Origin: Actinomycetota bacterium
GTDB taxonomy: Bacteria > Actinomycetota > Actinomycetes > Actinomycetales > Dermatophilaceae
Assembly: GCA_020160805.1 (NCBI GenBank)
Contig: JAIUPO010000002.1
Location: forward strand, 170,842 to 234,841
Direction: 5' to 3'
DNA length: 64,000 nt
Below the pieces are notes generated by a model. It made no database searches. It was not told the DNA's origin and saw only the letters and a list, made by a program, of their open reading frames with translations. The position numbers and the translations under genes are program-made. Below, one piece after another: positions 1-7,492 of the stretch. Position 1 is the stretch's first letter. Every line of letters begins with the position of its first letter.

Positions 1-1
1 G

Positions 2-280
2 GCCCCGATCGAGACCATGGACGAGGAATCCCCCGCCCTGAGTGGTGATGGCGGCGCGGACGGTGGAGCCGATGGCGGTGCCGGTGATGGTGGCGCGGAC
101 GGTGGGGCCGATGGCGGTGCCGGTGACGGCGGCGCGGACGGTGGGGCCGATGGCGGTGCCGGTGATGGCGGCGCGGACGGTGGGGCCGATGGCGGTGCCG
201 GTGACCTTTCCGTCGGCGAGCGTTCCGCCACGGACCCGGCAGACGGCAGCATGTCCGATGATGTCGCGCGCGGGCTCTGA
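2..280 (+). CDS. C-terminal part of a Gly/Asp-repeat protein, left end cut
   Basis: The reading frame is open from the left edge and stops 9 bp before the cupin gene, so it could be the tail of a gene that begins outside the window, or a small protein starting at ATG 17. It contains four near-perfect 13-residue units built from GGADGGADGGAGD, then a non-repetitive tail ending VARGL. The flanking non-repeat codons have high GC at the third position, which favours this frame, but the repeat itself uses many T-ending codons. On the opposite strand the same DNA reads as Pro/Ala/Ser-rich (from ATG 252) or as Thr/Gly/Ile-rich repeats with all-C third positions. The coding strand is therefore not settled. 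No function can be assigned. Confidence 0.35.
   Translation, partial: APIETMDEESPALSGDGGADGGADGGAGDGGADGGADGGAGDGGADGGADGGAGDGGADGGADGGAGDLSVGERSATDPADGSMSDDVARGL
50..205. repeat. Four tandem 39-bp units
   Basis: Units lie at 50-88, 89-127, 128-166 and 167-205. They differ by only a few single-base changes (gat/gac, gga/ggg, ggt/ggc). The 39-bp period keeps every reading frame open, so the array can expand or contract without breaking a protein on either strand. Confidence 0.9.
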
Positions 281-289
281 CCTGACTCG

Positions 290-1585
290 GTGACCGACCT
301 CTTCGACGGCAAGGGCGGGGTGGCTGCCAGTGGCCGCCCCGCCCTCGCACGTCTCCTGCCGCTGCCGGTGGCGGAATTCGCCGAGAACTACTGGAGTCAG
401 CGGCCCCTAGCGGCCCGCGCAGCCGATCTCGACCAAGACTTCTCGGACCTCTTCGATAGCCAGGCGGTCGATGAACTCATCGGACGTCGTGGCCTGCGTG
501 CGCCATTCCTGCGCGTGGCCAAAGACGGTGTCACGCTTCCGGATTCGGCCTTCACCCGGCCCGGTGGTGTGGGTGCCGCGATCGGGGATCAGGTCAGTGA
601 CGACCGTTTGCTGGACCTCTTCGCGAGCGGCTCGACGATCGTCCTTCAGGGCTTGCACCGCACCTGGGGCCCGCTCATTGACTTCGCTGGCGACCTCGGC
701 GCTGACCTCGGCCATCCCGTTCAAGTCAACGCCTATGTCACGCCAGCCCAGAACAAGGGCTTCAGCGCGCACTACGACGTCCATGATGTCTTCGTCCTCC
801 AGATCGCCGGGACCAAGCGATGGCTCATCCGCCAACCGGTCCACCCGCTGCCCTTGCGCGACCAGACATGGGAGCGCCGCCGGGCAGCTGTTGAGGCGGC
901 GGCCTCGACCGATCCGCTGCTGGATCTTGTTCTGGCACCTGGCGATTGCCTCTATCTGCCCCGCGGGTACATCCACAGCGCTGCCGCGCTCGGCGAGGTC
1001 AGCATTCACCTGACGATCGGCATACACCCCTGGACCAGGACCCACCTGGCCGAGCAGCTTGTCCAAGCGGCCGTCGCAGACCTCGCCTCGGTGGCCGCCG
1101 TGCGCGACTCCTTGCCGCTCGGTCTCGACTGGGACCGCGAGGCGCTAGATCCCGGTGAGGTCGAGCGCGTGAAGGCGGCGCTGATCGACGCCGTCCAGGC
1201 CATCGATCCAGCTCGCATTGCGAACGCTCTCGCGACAGCACACCGGGGCAGTCAGCGCGCCGCGCCCGTCGGCCCGCTCGCGCAAGTAGCTGCCGCCGAC
1301 TCCCTCACGGACGAGGACATACTGCGGCTACGGCCACGGCTCGCGGCGCGACTCATGGACGGCCCTGAGTCTGCGGTCCTTGTCACGCGTGCTGGCCGGC
1401 GAACTATCGAGCCCGTGGACCTGGCGACCATCCGAAAGCTATTGGCGGACGGACATGTTGACGTCGCCACAGTGGGTATGGACGTGGCTCGCCGGCTGCT
1501 GCTGGCCGGGCTCGTCACACGGCATACCCAGGTCAACGGCCTTTCGAGTCCGGCGGCACCGGACGGTGCCGGCAATCTCGATTAG
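290..1585 (+). CDS. JmjC-type cupin, ribosomal-oxygenase-like
   Basis: A 431-residue cupin of the RoxA/YcfD-MINA53 group (Fe(II)/2-oxoglutarate oxygenases that hydroxylate ribosomal proteins). The N-terminal part has the family's FAENYWSQRPL segment near residues 30-40. The metal site is visible as H161-Y-D163 in SAHYDVHD and H229 in YLPRGYIHS, followed by the usual winged-helix-like tail. Start is GTG at 290; the next in-frame stop upstream closes the repeat protein. The sucrase/ferredoxin-like gene follows after 11 bp and may be co-transcribed. In actinobacteria such cupins are mostly uncharacterised, so hydroxylation of a ribosomal protein is inferred from the family only. Confidence 0.8.
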   Translation: MTDLFDGKGGVAASGRPALARLLPLPVAEFAENYWSQRPLAARAADLDQDFSDLFDSQAVDELIGRRGLRAPFLRVAKDGVTLPDSAFTRPGGVGAAIGDQVSDDRLLDLFASGSTIVLQGLHRTWGPLIDFAGDLGADLGHPVQVNAYVTPAQNKGFSAHYDVHDVFVLQIAGTKRWLIRQPVHPLPLRDQTWERRRAAVEAAASTDPLLDLVLAPGDCLYLPRGYIHSAAALGEVSIHLTIGIHPWTRTHLAEQLVQAAVADLASVAAVRDSLPLGLDWDREALDPGEVERVKAALIDAVQAIDPARIANALATAHRGSQRAAPVGPLAQVAAADSLTDEDILRLRPRLAARLMDGPESAVLVTRAGRRTIEPVDLATIRKLLADGHVDVATVGMDVARRLLLAGLVTRHTQVNGLSSPAAPDGAGNLD

Positions 1586-1596
1586 CCTGACCTGTC

Positions 1597-2517
1597 GTGC
1601 CTTCCCGTGATCCCGCTGCAGCGCTTGCGCCGGATGCCTGCTCCGTGCGTTCGCTCGGAATGCGGGAACCCATGGTGGCGACTGCTCCACCGACGCAGCG
1701 GTGGCTCCTGCTAGAAGTCCCGCGCGCATGGCCGGACAAGATCCTCAAGAGCCCTGAGGTCGCCGGTTGGGTGCCGCAACTCAATGCCATCGTGCAATCC
1801 CGTTCGGGCAGAGTCCTTTTCATCCGTCGCCCGGGCCGCAGTGAAAGTCACGAGGCGCCGCGGGCTTTCGTTGTGGTGGATGCGCTCTCGCGCACGCAGA
1901 CCGCAGGCACGTGGCTCCCCGGCACTGCTTCCCGTCCTGCCGACCTGCGCGCAGCCGTGGCGGCTTTTGATGCCGATGTTCCGCTGACCGATCCATCACC
2001 GGCCCGGCTCCTCGTGTGTGCGCATGGCATGCACGATCAGTGTTGCGCCGTGCGGGGCCGACCGGTGGCCAGCGTGTTGGCTCAGACCTGGCCGACGGAG
2101 GTATGGGAGTGCAGTCACCTCGGCGGCGACCGCTTTGGCGCCAATATCTTGGTGCTTCCAGACGGCACCTACTTCGGGCGGCTCGATGACATCTCGGGAC
2201 CGAAGGTCATTGCGAAACATCTTGCGGGACAGAGCGACCCACAATTTCTGCGAGGTGTGACGACGCAAGACCCCCGAGTCCAGGCCGCCGTCACGGAGGT
2301 GCTGCGGACGCGGGGCCCGGCCCCGGCATATCTCCTGCGCGGACGGATCGACAACGGCGCGGGAGCGCACACCTGGACCGTCAGCGTCACCGGTCATCCC
2401 CACGGCGCCGAGATCCCGGTGCTCGTGCGGCGCCGCGTCGACCCGCCCGCGCGCCGCGCCTGCCTCGCGACCGAGGACAAGGTCGCGGTGACCTTCGAGA
2501 CCAGGTTGCTCACCTGA
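1597..2517 (+). CDS. Sucrase/ferredoxin-like family protein
   Basis: A 306-residue protein of the Suc_Fer-like family (PF06999), a thioredoxin-like ferredoxin fold. The signature CAHGMHDQCCAVRGRP is at residues 141-156 and WECSHLGGDRFGAN at 170-183; the cysteines at 141, 149, 150 and 172 are the likely [2Fe-2S] ligands. The role is unknown beyond probable electron transfer. Start GTG 1597 is preceded by TAGCCT eight bases upstream, compatible with its own leaderless promoter inside the end of the cupin gene. It converges on a minus-strand gene 25 bp away. Confidence 0.75.
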   Translation: MPSRDPAAALAPDACSVRSLGMREPMVATAPPTQRWLLLEVPRAWPDKILKSPEVAGWVPQLNAIVQSRSGRVLFIRRPGRSESHEAPRAFVVVDALSRTQTAGTWLPGTASRPADLRAAVAAFDADVPLTDPSPARLLVCAHGMHDQCCAVRGRPVASVLAQTWPTEVWECSHLGGDRFGANILVLPDGTYFGRLDDISGPKVIAKHLAGQSDPQFLRGVTTQDPRVQAAVTEVLRTRGPAPAYLLRGRIDNGAGAHTWTVSVTGHPHGAEIPVLVRRRVDPPARRACLATEDKVAVTFETRLLT

Positions 2518-2528
2518 CCTCCACCCCT

Positions 2529-2541
2529 CGTCGAGTTCGGG
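2529..2541. repeat. Half copy of palindrome family A
   Basis: The 13-mer cgtcgagttcggg here is identical to the outer arm of the full palindromes near 24350 and 39053. It lies in the 25 bp between two converging genes, the same sort of place as the full copies. Confidence 0.4.
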
Positions 2542-2542
2542 C

Positions 2543-2998
2543 CTAAACGATGGAGTCCTGCGTCCCGTCGGCTGGGGCAGCCGGACCGGCGCCCGAGCCG
2601 CCACCGGCAAGGGCCGAACGGATCTTGTCGATGACTGCCTTCTCGGAATCGGCTACTCCGCCAGCGGCATTCGCGACGGCGTCAGCCGCGGCTTCAATAA
2701 CTTCCCGATAGCCCTGCGCAGCGGACGCGTCCTTGGCGTTGAGGATGCTCATCGCCTGGGAGAGCCCGTCCATGACCTGGCGCTCGACCTCGGCGGCGTC
2801 GCCGCGCGGCGGGGACGGGAAGCCGCCGGACTTCAGCAGTTCCTGGACCGCCGGCGGCGCCGCGGTGAAGGCCCGGGAGCCAGCCATCGATTCCTTGAAG
2901 GTCGCGAAGAAGCCGGGATCGGCCTTGGAGACCAGGGCGATCGCGCCGAAAGCGCTATTGCGGATGGTTTCGTGCTCGGTGTCGGTGTATTCAGCCAT
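2543..2998 (-). CDS. Conserved hypothetical protein, about 151 aa
   Basis: A small soluble, acidic, Ala-rich protein starting MAEYTDTEHETIRN from ATG at 2998. No membrane segment or signal peptide is visible; helical segments with many Ala and Glu predominate and the tail is a flexible Gly/Pro/Ala stretch ending DSIV. I do not recognise the family. It is transcribed away from the HAD phosphatase gene, and its 3' end meets the sucrase/ferredoxin-like gene. The longer open frame upstream of ATG 2998 overlaps the phosphatase gene and is a shadow. Confidence 0.6.
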   Translation of the reverse strand: MAEYTDTEHETIRNSAFGAIALVSKADPGFFATFKESMAGSRAFTAAPPAVQELLKSGGFPSPPRGDAAEVERQVMDGLSQAMSILNAKDASAAQGYREVIEAAADAVANAAGGVADSEKAVIDKIRSALAGGGSGAGPAAPADGTQDSIV

Positions 2999-3073
2999 GC
3001 CGTCAGTGTGACTCCTGACCGCCCGTTGGGCGCGGCGAACGGTCGAGGAAATCGGCGACCTAGGGTGGTCGAC

Positions 3074-3772
3074 ATGTCCGAAACGCCTGGCCCCTTGGAC
3101 GCTTTGACGGCTCGCGTCTTCGCCGCCGTGCTCTTCGATATGGACGGCACGCTCATCGATTCGACCCCGGCCGTCGAGCGCAGTTGGGCGGCGTGGGCCC
3201 CGACCTACGGGCTGGACCTGGCAGCACTGAGGGGACTGCACGGCATACCCGCCCGCGGGGTGATCGCTCGCTTGCTGGATCCGACCGTGCATGCGGAGGC
3301 CGAGCGGCATATCACCGAACTGGAGATCGCCGATGTCGAGGGGATCGAGGTGCTGCCCGGCGCGGTGGCGGCATTGACCGCGCTCGCGGCCAGCGGGCGC
3401 GCAGCGATTGCGACGTCGTGCACCGATGCGCTGGCGCAGGCGCGCCTGGCCGCCACCCGCCTGCCGCACCCGCGCGTGGTCGTCACGGCGTCCGATGTCA
3501 CGCACGGAAAGCCCGACCCGGAGCCCTATCTGTTGGCGGCCGAGCGGCTCGGGGTCAACCCCGCCGACTGCCTGGTCGTCGAGGACGCGCCGGCTGGCCT
3601 GCGATCGGGGAAGGCGGCCGGCTGCACGACCCTCGCGGTCACGACGACCACGGCATCTGCCGACCTGCTCGCCAATCCCGATGCCGATGCCGTTGTCGGG
3701 ACACTGGCCGAGGTGCGCTTCGTGGCCGGCCCTGACGGGGTGCGCGTGGAAGCGTTGTCGCCGGACCGCTGA
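3074..3772 (+). CDS. HAD-superfamily sugar-phosphatase-like hydrolase
   Basis: A 232-residue HAD hydrolase with all four motifs: FDMDGTL with nucleophile D22 and acid D24, S115 in ATSCTD, K146 in HGKPDPEPY, and VVEDAPAG with acidic residues 170-171. The alpha-helical cap between D24 and S115 and the KPDPEPY motif resemble sugar/glycerol phosphatases (GPP/DOG type) or beta-phosphoglucomutase relatives; the true substrate is not evident. Start ATG 3074 is chosen because TAGGGT lies 7 nt upstream, giving a leaderless transcript, and because upstream sequence lacks homology. Confidence 0.8.
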   Translation: MSETPGPLDALTARVFAAVLFDMDGTLIDSTPAVERSWAAWAPTYGLDLAALRGLHGIPARGVIARLLDPTVHAEAERHITELEIADVEGIEVLPGAVAALTALAASGRAAIATSCTDALAQARLAATRLPHPRVVVTASDVTHGKPDPEPYLLAAERLGVNPADCLVVEDAPAGLRSGKAAGCTTLAVTTTTASADLLANPDADAVVGTLAEVRFVAGPDGVRVEALSPDR

Positions 3773-3804
3773 CCAGGCTGCTACCGACGGGTAGCATTCG
3801 CCGC

Positions 3805-5466
3805 ATGGATGCGGATGTCATCGTTGTCGGCCATGGCCTAGCCGGTCTGGTCGCGACCAGCGAACTGCTCGCCGCGGGCAAGCGCGTCCTGCTCGTGGAT
3901 CAGGAGAGTCGCGCCAATCTCGGTGGGCAGGCGTTCTGGTCTTTCGGTGGCCTCTTCTTCGTCGATAGCCCCGAGCAACGTCGAATGGGCATCAAGGACA
4001 GCGTCGATCTGGCGATGGCCGATTGGGCCGGGACCGCGGGTTTCGATCGCTTGGAGGATCACTGGCCGCGCGAGTGGGCCCGGGCGTATGTCGAGTTTGC
4101 CGCGGGGGAGAAGCGCGCCTGGCTGCACGGGCTGGGGATGCGCTGGTTCCCCCTCGTCGGCTGGGCGGAGCGGGGAGGCGGGTATGCCGATGCGCACGGC
4201 AACTCGGTCCCTCGGTTTCACGTCACCTGGGGCACCGGTCCGGGCGTCGTCGCGCCTTTCGAGGCGATCGTCCGACAGGGCATTCTTGACGGCAAAGTCC
4301 TTCTGCGCGAACGGCATCGAGTCACATCACTGATCGTTGACCAGGGAGCGGTGGCGGGTGTTCGTGGCGATGTGCTGGCGCCGGATGCCGCCGCGCGCGG
4401 GGTGGCGAGCTCGCGGGATGTCATCGGTGATTTCGAGCTGACCGCCGGGGCCGTCATCGTCACGGCCGGCGGCATCGGCGGCAATCACGACCTGGTCCGC
4501 GCGCACTGGCCGGCGCGGCTGGGCAACCCGCCCGCGCGCATGCATACCGGTGTCCCCGCATACGTCGACGGCTCGATGCACGCGGTCGCGGAGTCGGCGG
4601 GTGCGCGGCTGATCAATGGCGACCGGATGTGGCATTACGTCGAGGGCATCGAGAACTTCGACCCGATCTGGCCGGGCCATGCCATTCGAATTCTCGGCGG
4701 GCCGTCGTCGTTGTGGTTCGACGCGCTCGGCAACCGGCTGCCTGCGCCCCTGTGGCTGGGCTTCGACACGCTCGCAACGCTGAACTACTTGCGCCAGACG
4801 GGATTCGATCACTCGTGGCTGATCCTCAATCGCTCGATTGCTGGCAAGGAGTTCGCGCTTTCGGGGTCCGAGCAGAACCCGGACCTGACGGGAAAGTCCA
4901 TCGGCGCGACGCTGGGCCGGGCGCGTCAGGACGTGCTGCCGCCGCTGCAGGCCTTCCTCGACAAGGGCGTGGATTTCGTCCAGGCCGACACCATCGGCGA
5001 ACTGGTCGCGAAGATGAATGCGCTCGTCGCCGGTGCGCCGGACGTGCCGGTGCTCGATCCGGAGTTGATCGAGAAAGTCGTGGCCGATCGCGACGGCCAG
5101 ATCGCCAATCCCTATGCCAAGGACGCGCAGGTCATGGCATTGCACAATGCGCGGGCCTATCGCGGCGACCGGATCAGCAAGCGAGCCTTCCCGCCGCACC
5201 GAATCCTCGACCCGGCATACGGCCCGCTCATCGCTGTGCGCCTGCATGTGCTCACCCGCAAGAGCCTCGGCGGCATCGAGACCGATCTTGGCTCGCGGGC
5301 GTTGTCGCTCTCCGGCTCGCCCGTGCCCGGCCTGTATGCCGCCGGCGAGAGCGCCGGTTTCGGCGGCGGTGGCGTGCATGGCTATCGCGCGCTGGAGGGC
5401 ACCTTCCTCGGCGGCTGCCTCTTCTCCGGCCGTGCCGCCGGCCGCTCCGCCGCCGCCGACCTCTAA
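3805..5466 (+). CDS. FAD-binding dehydrogenase (KstD-like fold)
   Basis: A 553-residue flavoprotein of the FAD_binding_2 family, in the group of actinobacterial FAD-binding dehydrogenases related to 3-ketosteroid delta-1-dehydrogenase and fumarate reductase (the Mycobacterium Rv0785 type). The N-terminal ADP-binding loop is GHGLAG at residues 9-14 followed by LVDQESRANLGGQAFWS. The C-terminal FAD contact is GLYAAGESAGFGGGG and is followed by LEGTFLGGCLFSGRAAG. No steroid genes are nearby, so the substrate is open. TAGCAT sits 7 nt before ATG 3805, again a leaderless pattern. Confidence 0.85.
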   Translation: MDADVIVVGHGLAGLVATSELLAAGKRVLLVDQESRANLGGQAFWSFGGLFFVDSPEQRRMGIKDSVDLAMADWAGTAGFDRLEDHWPREWARAYVEFAAGEKRAWLHGLGMRWFPLVGWAERGGGYADAHGNSVPRFHVTWGTGPGVVAPFEAIVRQGILDGKVLLRERHRVTSLIVDQGAVAGVRGDVLAPDAAARGVASSRDVIGDFELTAGAVIVTAGGIGGNHDLVRAHWPARLGNPPARMHTGVPAYVDGSMHAVAESAGARLINGDRMWHYVEGIENFDPIWPGHAIRILGGPSSLWFDALGNRLPAPLWLGFDTLATLNYLRQTGFDHSWLILNRSIAGKEFALSGSEQNPDLTGKSIGATLGRARQDVLPPLQAFLDKGVDFVQADTIGELVAKMNALVAGAPDVPVLDPELIEKVVADRDGQIANPYAKDAQVMALHNARAYRGDRISKRAFPPHRILDPAYGPLIAVRLHVLTRKSLGGIETDLGSRALSLSGSPVPGLYAAGESAGFGGGGVHGYRALEGTFLGGCLFSGRAAGRSAAADL

Positions 5467-5523
5467 CCCTGGCCGGCCGTGGCGGCGAGGCGTGGCTAGG
5501 CGCCTGACGGGGACGAGGAACCT

Positions 5524-5606
5524 CTGCTAACAGACGTTAGTCAACTGTGCAGACCTTGCAATCTGTGCGGATTCGACTAACCACTGCTAGCAGAAGTTAG
5601 TCGACT
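5524..5606. repeat. Repeated GTTAGTC elements between converging genes
   Basis: Two direct copies of ctgctaRcagaMgttagtc lie at 5524-5542 and 5584-5602, 60 bp apart. Within them, tcgactaac (5573-5581) and gttagtcga (5596-5604) form a perfect 9-bp inverted repeat with a 14-nt loop, and each direct copy can also fold into a short CTAAC/GTTAG hairpin. The stretch is AT-richer than its surroundings. It could be a two-sided terminator or a binding-site array. Confidence 0.55.
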
Positions 5607-5640
5607 CCGCTGACGTGCGCGTTCCGAAAGCGGTTGGGCC

Positions 5641-6222
5641 TTAAAGGTATTGGCCCGTGCCGCCGGCGGCATCGGGCGGCACCATTCCGGTGATCGGGCC
5701 ATTCGGGCGCGGACCCGGGCTGGGCGCTTCCTCGGCCGCCGGGTGGCCGGGCGGGAGGGTTCGGCGCAGCTGCTGGAGCTGGTTCTGCGCCGCCCTCTGT
5801 TGCGCCACAAGCGCCGCTTGTATGCCGTGGAATAGCCCCTCGAGCCAGCCGACGAGCTGGGCCTGGGCGATCCGTAATTCGGCGTCGCTGGGCGTTGTCC
5901 CCGCGCCGAACGGCAGGGCGAGTCGGTCGAGTTCCTCGACCAACTCGGGCGCCAAGCCGTCCTTGAGTTCGGCGATCGACTGCTGGTGGATCTGCGCGAG
6001 GCGGGCGCGGCCAGCCTCGTCGAGCGGGGCGCTACGGACCTCTTCGAGCAACTGCTTGATCATCGACGCCACGCGCATGACCTTGGCGGGTTGCTCGACG
6101 AGTTCGGCCGGGCCACGCTCGTCGCTGTCCGACTCGTGCACGCCCATCCCTTCGGGCGTCAGCACGACGATCCGGTTGTCCGTGGCGGTCTCGTCGGGCT
6201 GCGGCTGCGGCTGGTCGCTCAT
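5641..6222 (-). CDS. bpa: Bacterial proteasome activator Bpa/PafE
   Basis: A 193-residue protein of the DUF2587 family. Known members form a dodecameric ring that docks on the 20S proteasome through a C-terminal GQYL motif and promotes ATP-independent degradation of unfolded proteins. Here the chain ends GTGQYL. The central helical region (from about residue 45 to 150) is intact, including a KVMRVASMIKQLLEEVRSA helix; the N-terminus is charged and the segment before the tail is Pro/Gly-rich. Start ATG 6222 is preferred over GTG 6240, because CAGGAT lies 8 nt before ATG. The gene implies that this organism has the Pup-proteasome system elsewhere. Confidence 0.9.
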   Translation of the reverse strand: MSDQPQPQPDETATDNRIVVLTPEGMGVHESDSDERGPAELVEQPAKVMRVASMIKQLLEEVRSAPLDEAGRARLAQIHQQSIAELKDGLAPELVEELDRLALPFGAGTTPSDAELRIAQAQLVGWLEGLFHGIQAALVAQQRAAQNQLQQLRRTLPPGHPAAEEAPSPGPRPNGPITGMVPPDAAGGTGQYL

Positions 6223-6283
6223 GCCTGCCAATCCTGCCACCCCGCATACGGCAGCAGCTCAAGAGCCCGCGGGTGCCTTTGCC

Positions 6284-6350
6284 CCGGAAGTCTGCGCTAA
6301 GCCCCTGCTTTAGAGCAGGGTGAAGCGCACACTTTCGGCATCCGGAGAGA
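6284..6350. repeat. Degenerate copy of palindrome family B
   Basis: Matches the palindrome at 56790-56864: left arm ccggaagtctgcgct (6284-6298), central stem ccctgct/agcaggg around ttag, and right arm gaagcgcacactttcggc followed by atccggagaga. The outer left arm is missing and the right arm has two changes. It lies just downstream of the desaturase stop codon. Confidence 0.7.
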
Positions 6351-6390
6351 AACGAGTGACAGCTGGGACGGGTGTGGCGGGCGCAAGCGG

Positions 6391-7329
6391 TCAGGCGACG
6401 CCCATGCGCTTCTTCAGCAGCTCGCGCTTGTCTTCGAACCGGGCGGCCTGCTTCTCGAGGTCGGCGAGGAAGGTGTCGAGTTCCTCGCGGGCGGCCTCAC
6501 CCTCGGCGCCGAGGCCCTCGATGTCCCATACCTTCCAGAAGCGCAGCACGGGGGCGACGACCTCGTCCTTGTGCGAGCGCAGGTCATAGATCCCGGCGAG
6601 CGCGATCTCGACGGCCTTGCGCTGGAAGCCAGGAATGTCGGTGCCGGGCATGGCGAAATTGACGACCACATCGCGGATCGCGCACATCGCCTGGTCGGGC
6701 GAGAGGTCTAGCGCACCCTTGAGCAGGTTGCGATAAAAGATCATGTGCAGGTTCTCGTCGGCGGCGATCCGCTGCAGCAACTGCTCGCACAAGGGGTCGT
6801 TCGTATACGTCCCGGTGTTGCGGTGCGAAATGCGCGTCGCGAGCTCCTGGAAGCTGACATACGCGAGCGAACGCATCATGTCGCCGGAGTGCTGGGACTC
6901 ATAGCCCGTCGACATGTGCGACATCCGATGCCGTTCCAGGTCAACGGGATCCACGAGCCGCTTGACCGACATATAGTCGCGCATCGCCACGCTGTGCCGG
7001 CCCTCCTCGGCGGTCCAGCGGTGCACCCATTCGCCCCACGCGTCATCGCGACCGAAGATGATCGCGATCTCGTGGTGATAGCTCGGCAGGTTGTCCTCGG
7101 TGAGCAGATTGACGATCAGCGCCGACCGCGCGACATCGGAGATCGGCGCGTCATTCGGGCTCCACGGCTCGCCGCCCATCAGCCCGTCGTAGTTGCGGCC
7201 GTCCGACCACGGCACATAGTCGTGCGGGAACCACTCCTTGGCCACCTTGATATGCCGGTTCAGCTCGCCCTCGACGACGGGGCTGAGCTCGTGCAGCAGC
7301 GCGGTCTGGGTCCATGCGGTCGTGCTCAT
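6391..7329 (-). CDS. Acyl-[acyl-carrier-protein] desaturase (DesA type)
   Basis: A 312-residue soluble di-iron desaturase that introduces a double bond in an acyl-ACP. Iron ligands are visible as E78 in TEDNLPSYH, E109 and H112 in EEGRH, E162 in SFQELATR, and E192 and H195 in DENLH, the two ExxH pairs of the fatty-acid desaturase 2 family (PF03405). Length fits mycobacterial DesA1/DesA2. It stands alone, followed by a family B palindrome. Expected partners (ferredoxin, reductase) are not adjacent. Confidence 0.92.
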   Translation of the reverse strand: MSTTAWTQTALLHELSPVVEGELNRHIKVAKEWFPHDYVPWSDGRNYDGLMGGEPWSPNDAPISDVARSALIVNLLTEDNLPSYHHEIAIIFGRDDAWGEWVHRWTAEEGRHSVAMRDYMSVKRLVDPVDLERHRMSHMSTGYESQHSGDMMRSLAYVSFQELATRISHRNTGTYTNDPLCEQLLQRIAADENLHMIFYRNLLKGALDLSPDQAMCAIRDVVVNFAMPGTDIPGFQRKAVEIALAGIYDLRSHKDEVVAPVLRFWKVWDIEGLGAEGEAAREELDTFLADLEKQAARFEDKRELLKKRMGVA

Positions 7330-7436
7330 CGGGGCTCCCTCGGAATCGATGGGCGGTGCCGGTGGCCACCGCAGTGGCCGTCCTCCAAGGCTATTGGTCC
7401 TAGCCGGTCCCCGCTACCGTCGCCCGCCAAGCAGTT

Positions 7437-7485
7437 CGTATGTCGTGACCGGACCCTCCCCTGCTGGGCCCGGTCACGACATACG
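7437..7485. terminator. Perfect 16-bp hairpin at exporter 3' end
   Basis: Arms cgtatgtcgtgaccgg (7437-7452) and ccggtcacgacatacg (7470-7485) are exact complements around a 17-nt loop. It lies 7 bp beyond the stop codon of the minus-strand FtsX-like permease and has no T-run, so if it terminates it does so without the classical U-tract. Confidence 0.65.
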
Positions 7486-7492
7486 GACGGGG

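Noticed and set aside
1..252. Minus-strand Pro/Ala/Ser repeat frame from ATG 252
   Set aside because: Possible, but there is no ribosome site and it cannot be followed beyond the window edge; kept only as an alternative reading of the repeat.
2999..3505. N-terminal extension of the 151-residue hypothetical protein
   Set aside because: The open frame continues upstream of ATG 2998 but runs antisense through the HAD phosphatase, with Arg/Gly-rich composition typical of a shadow.
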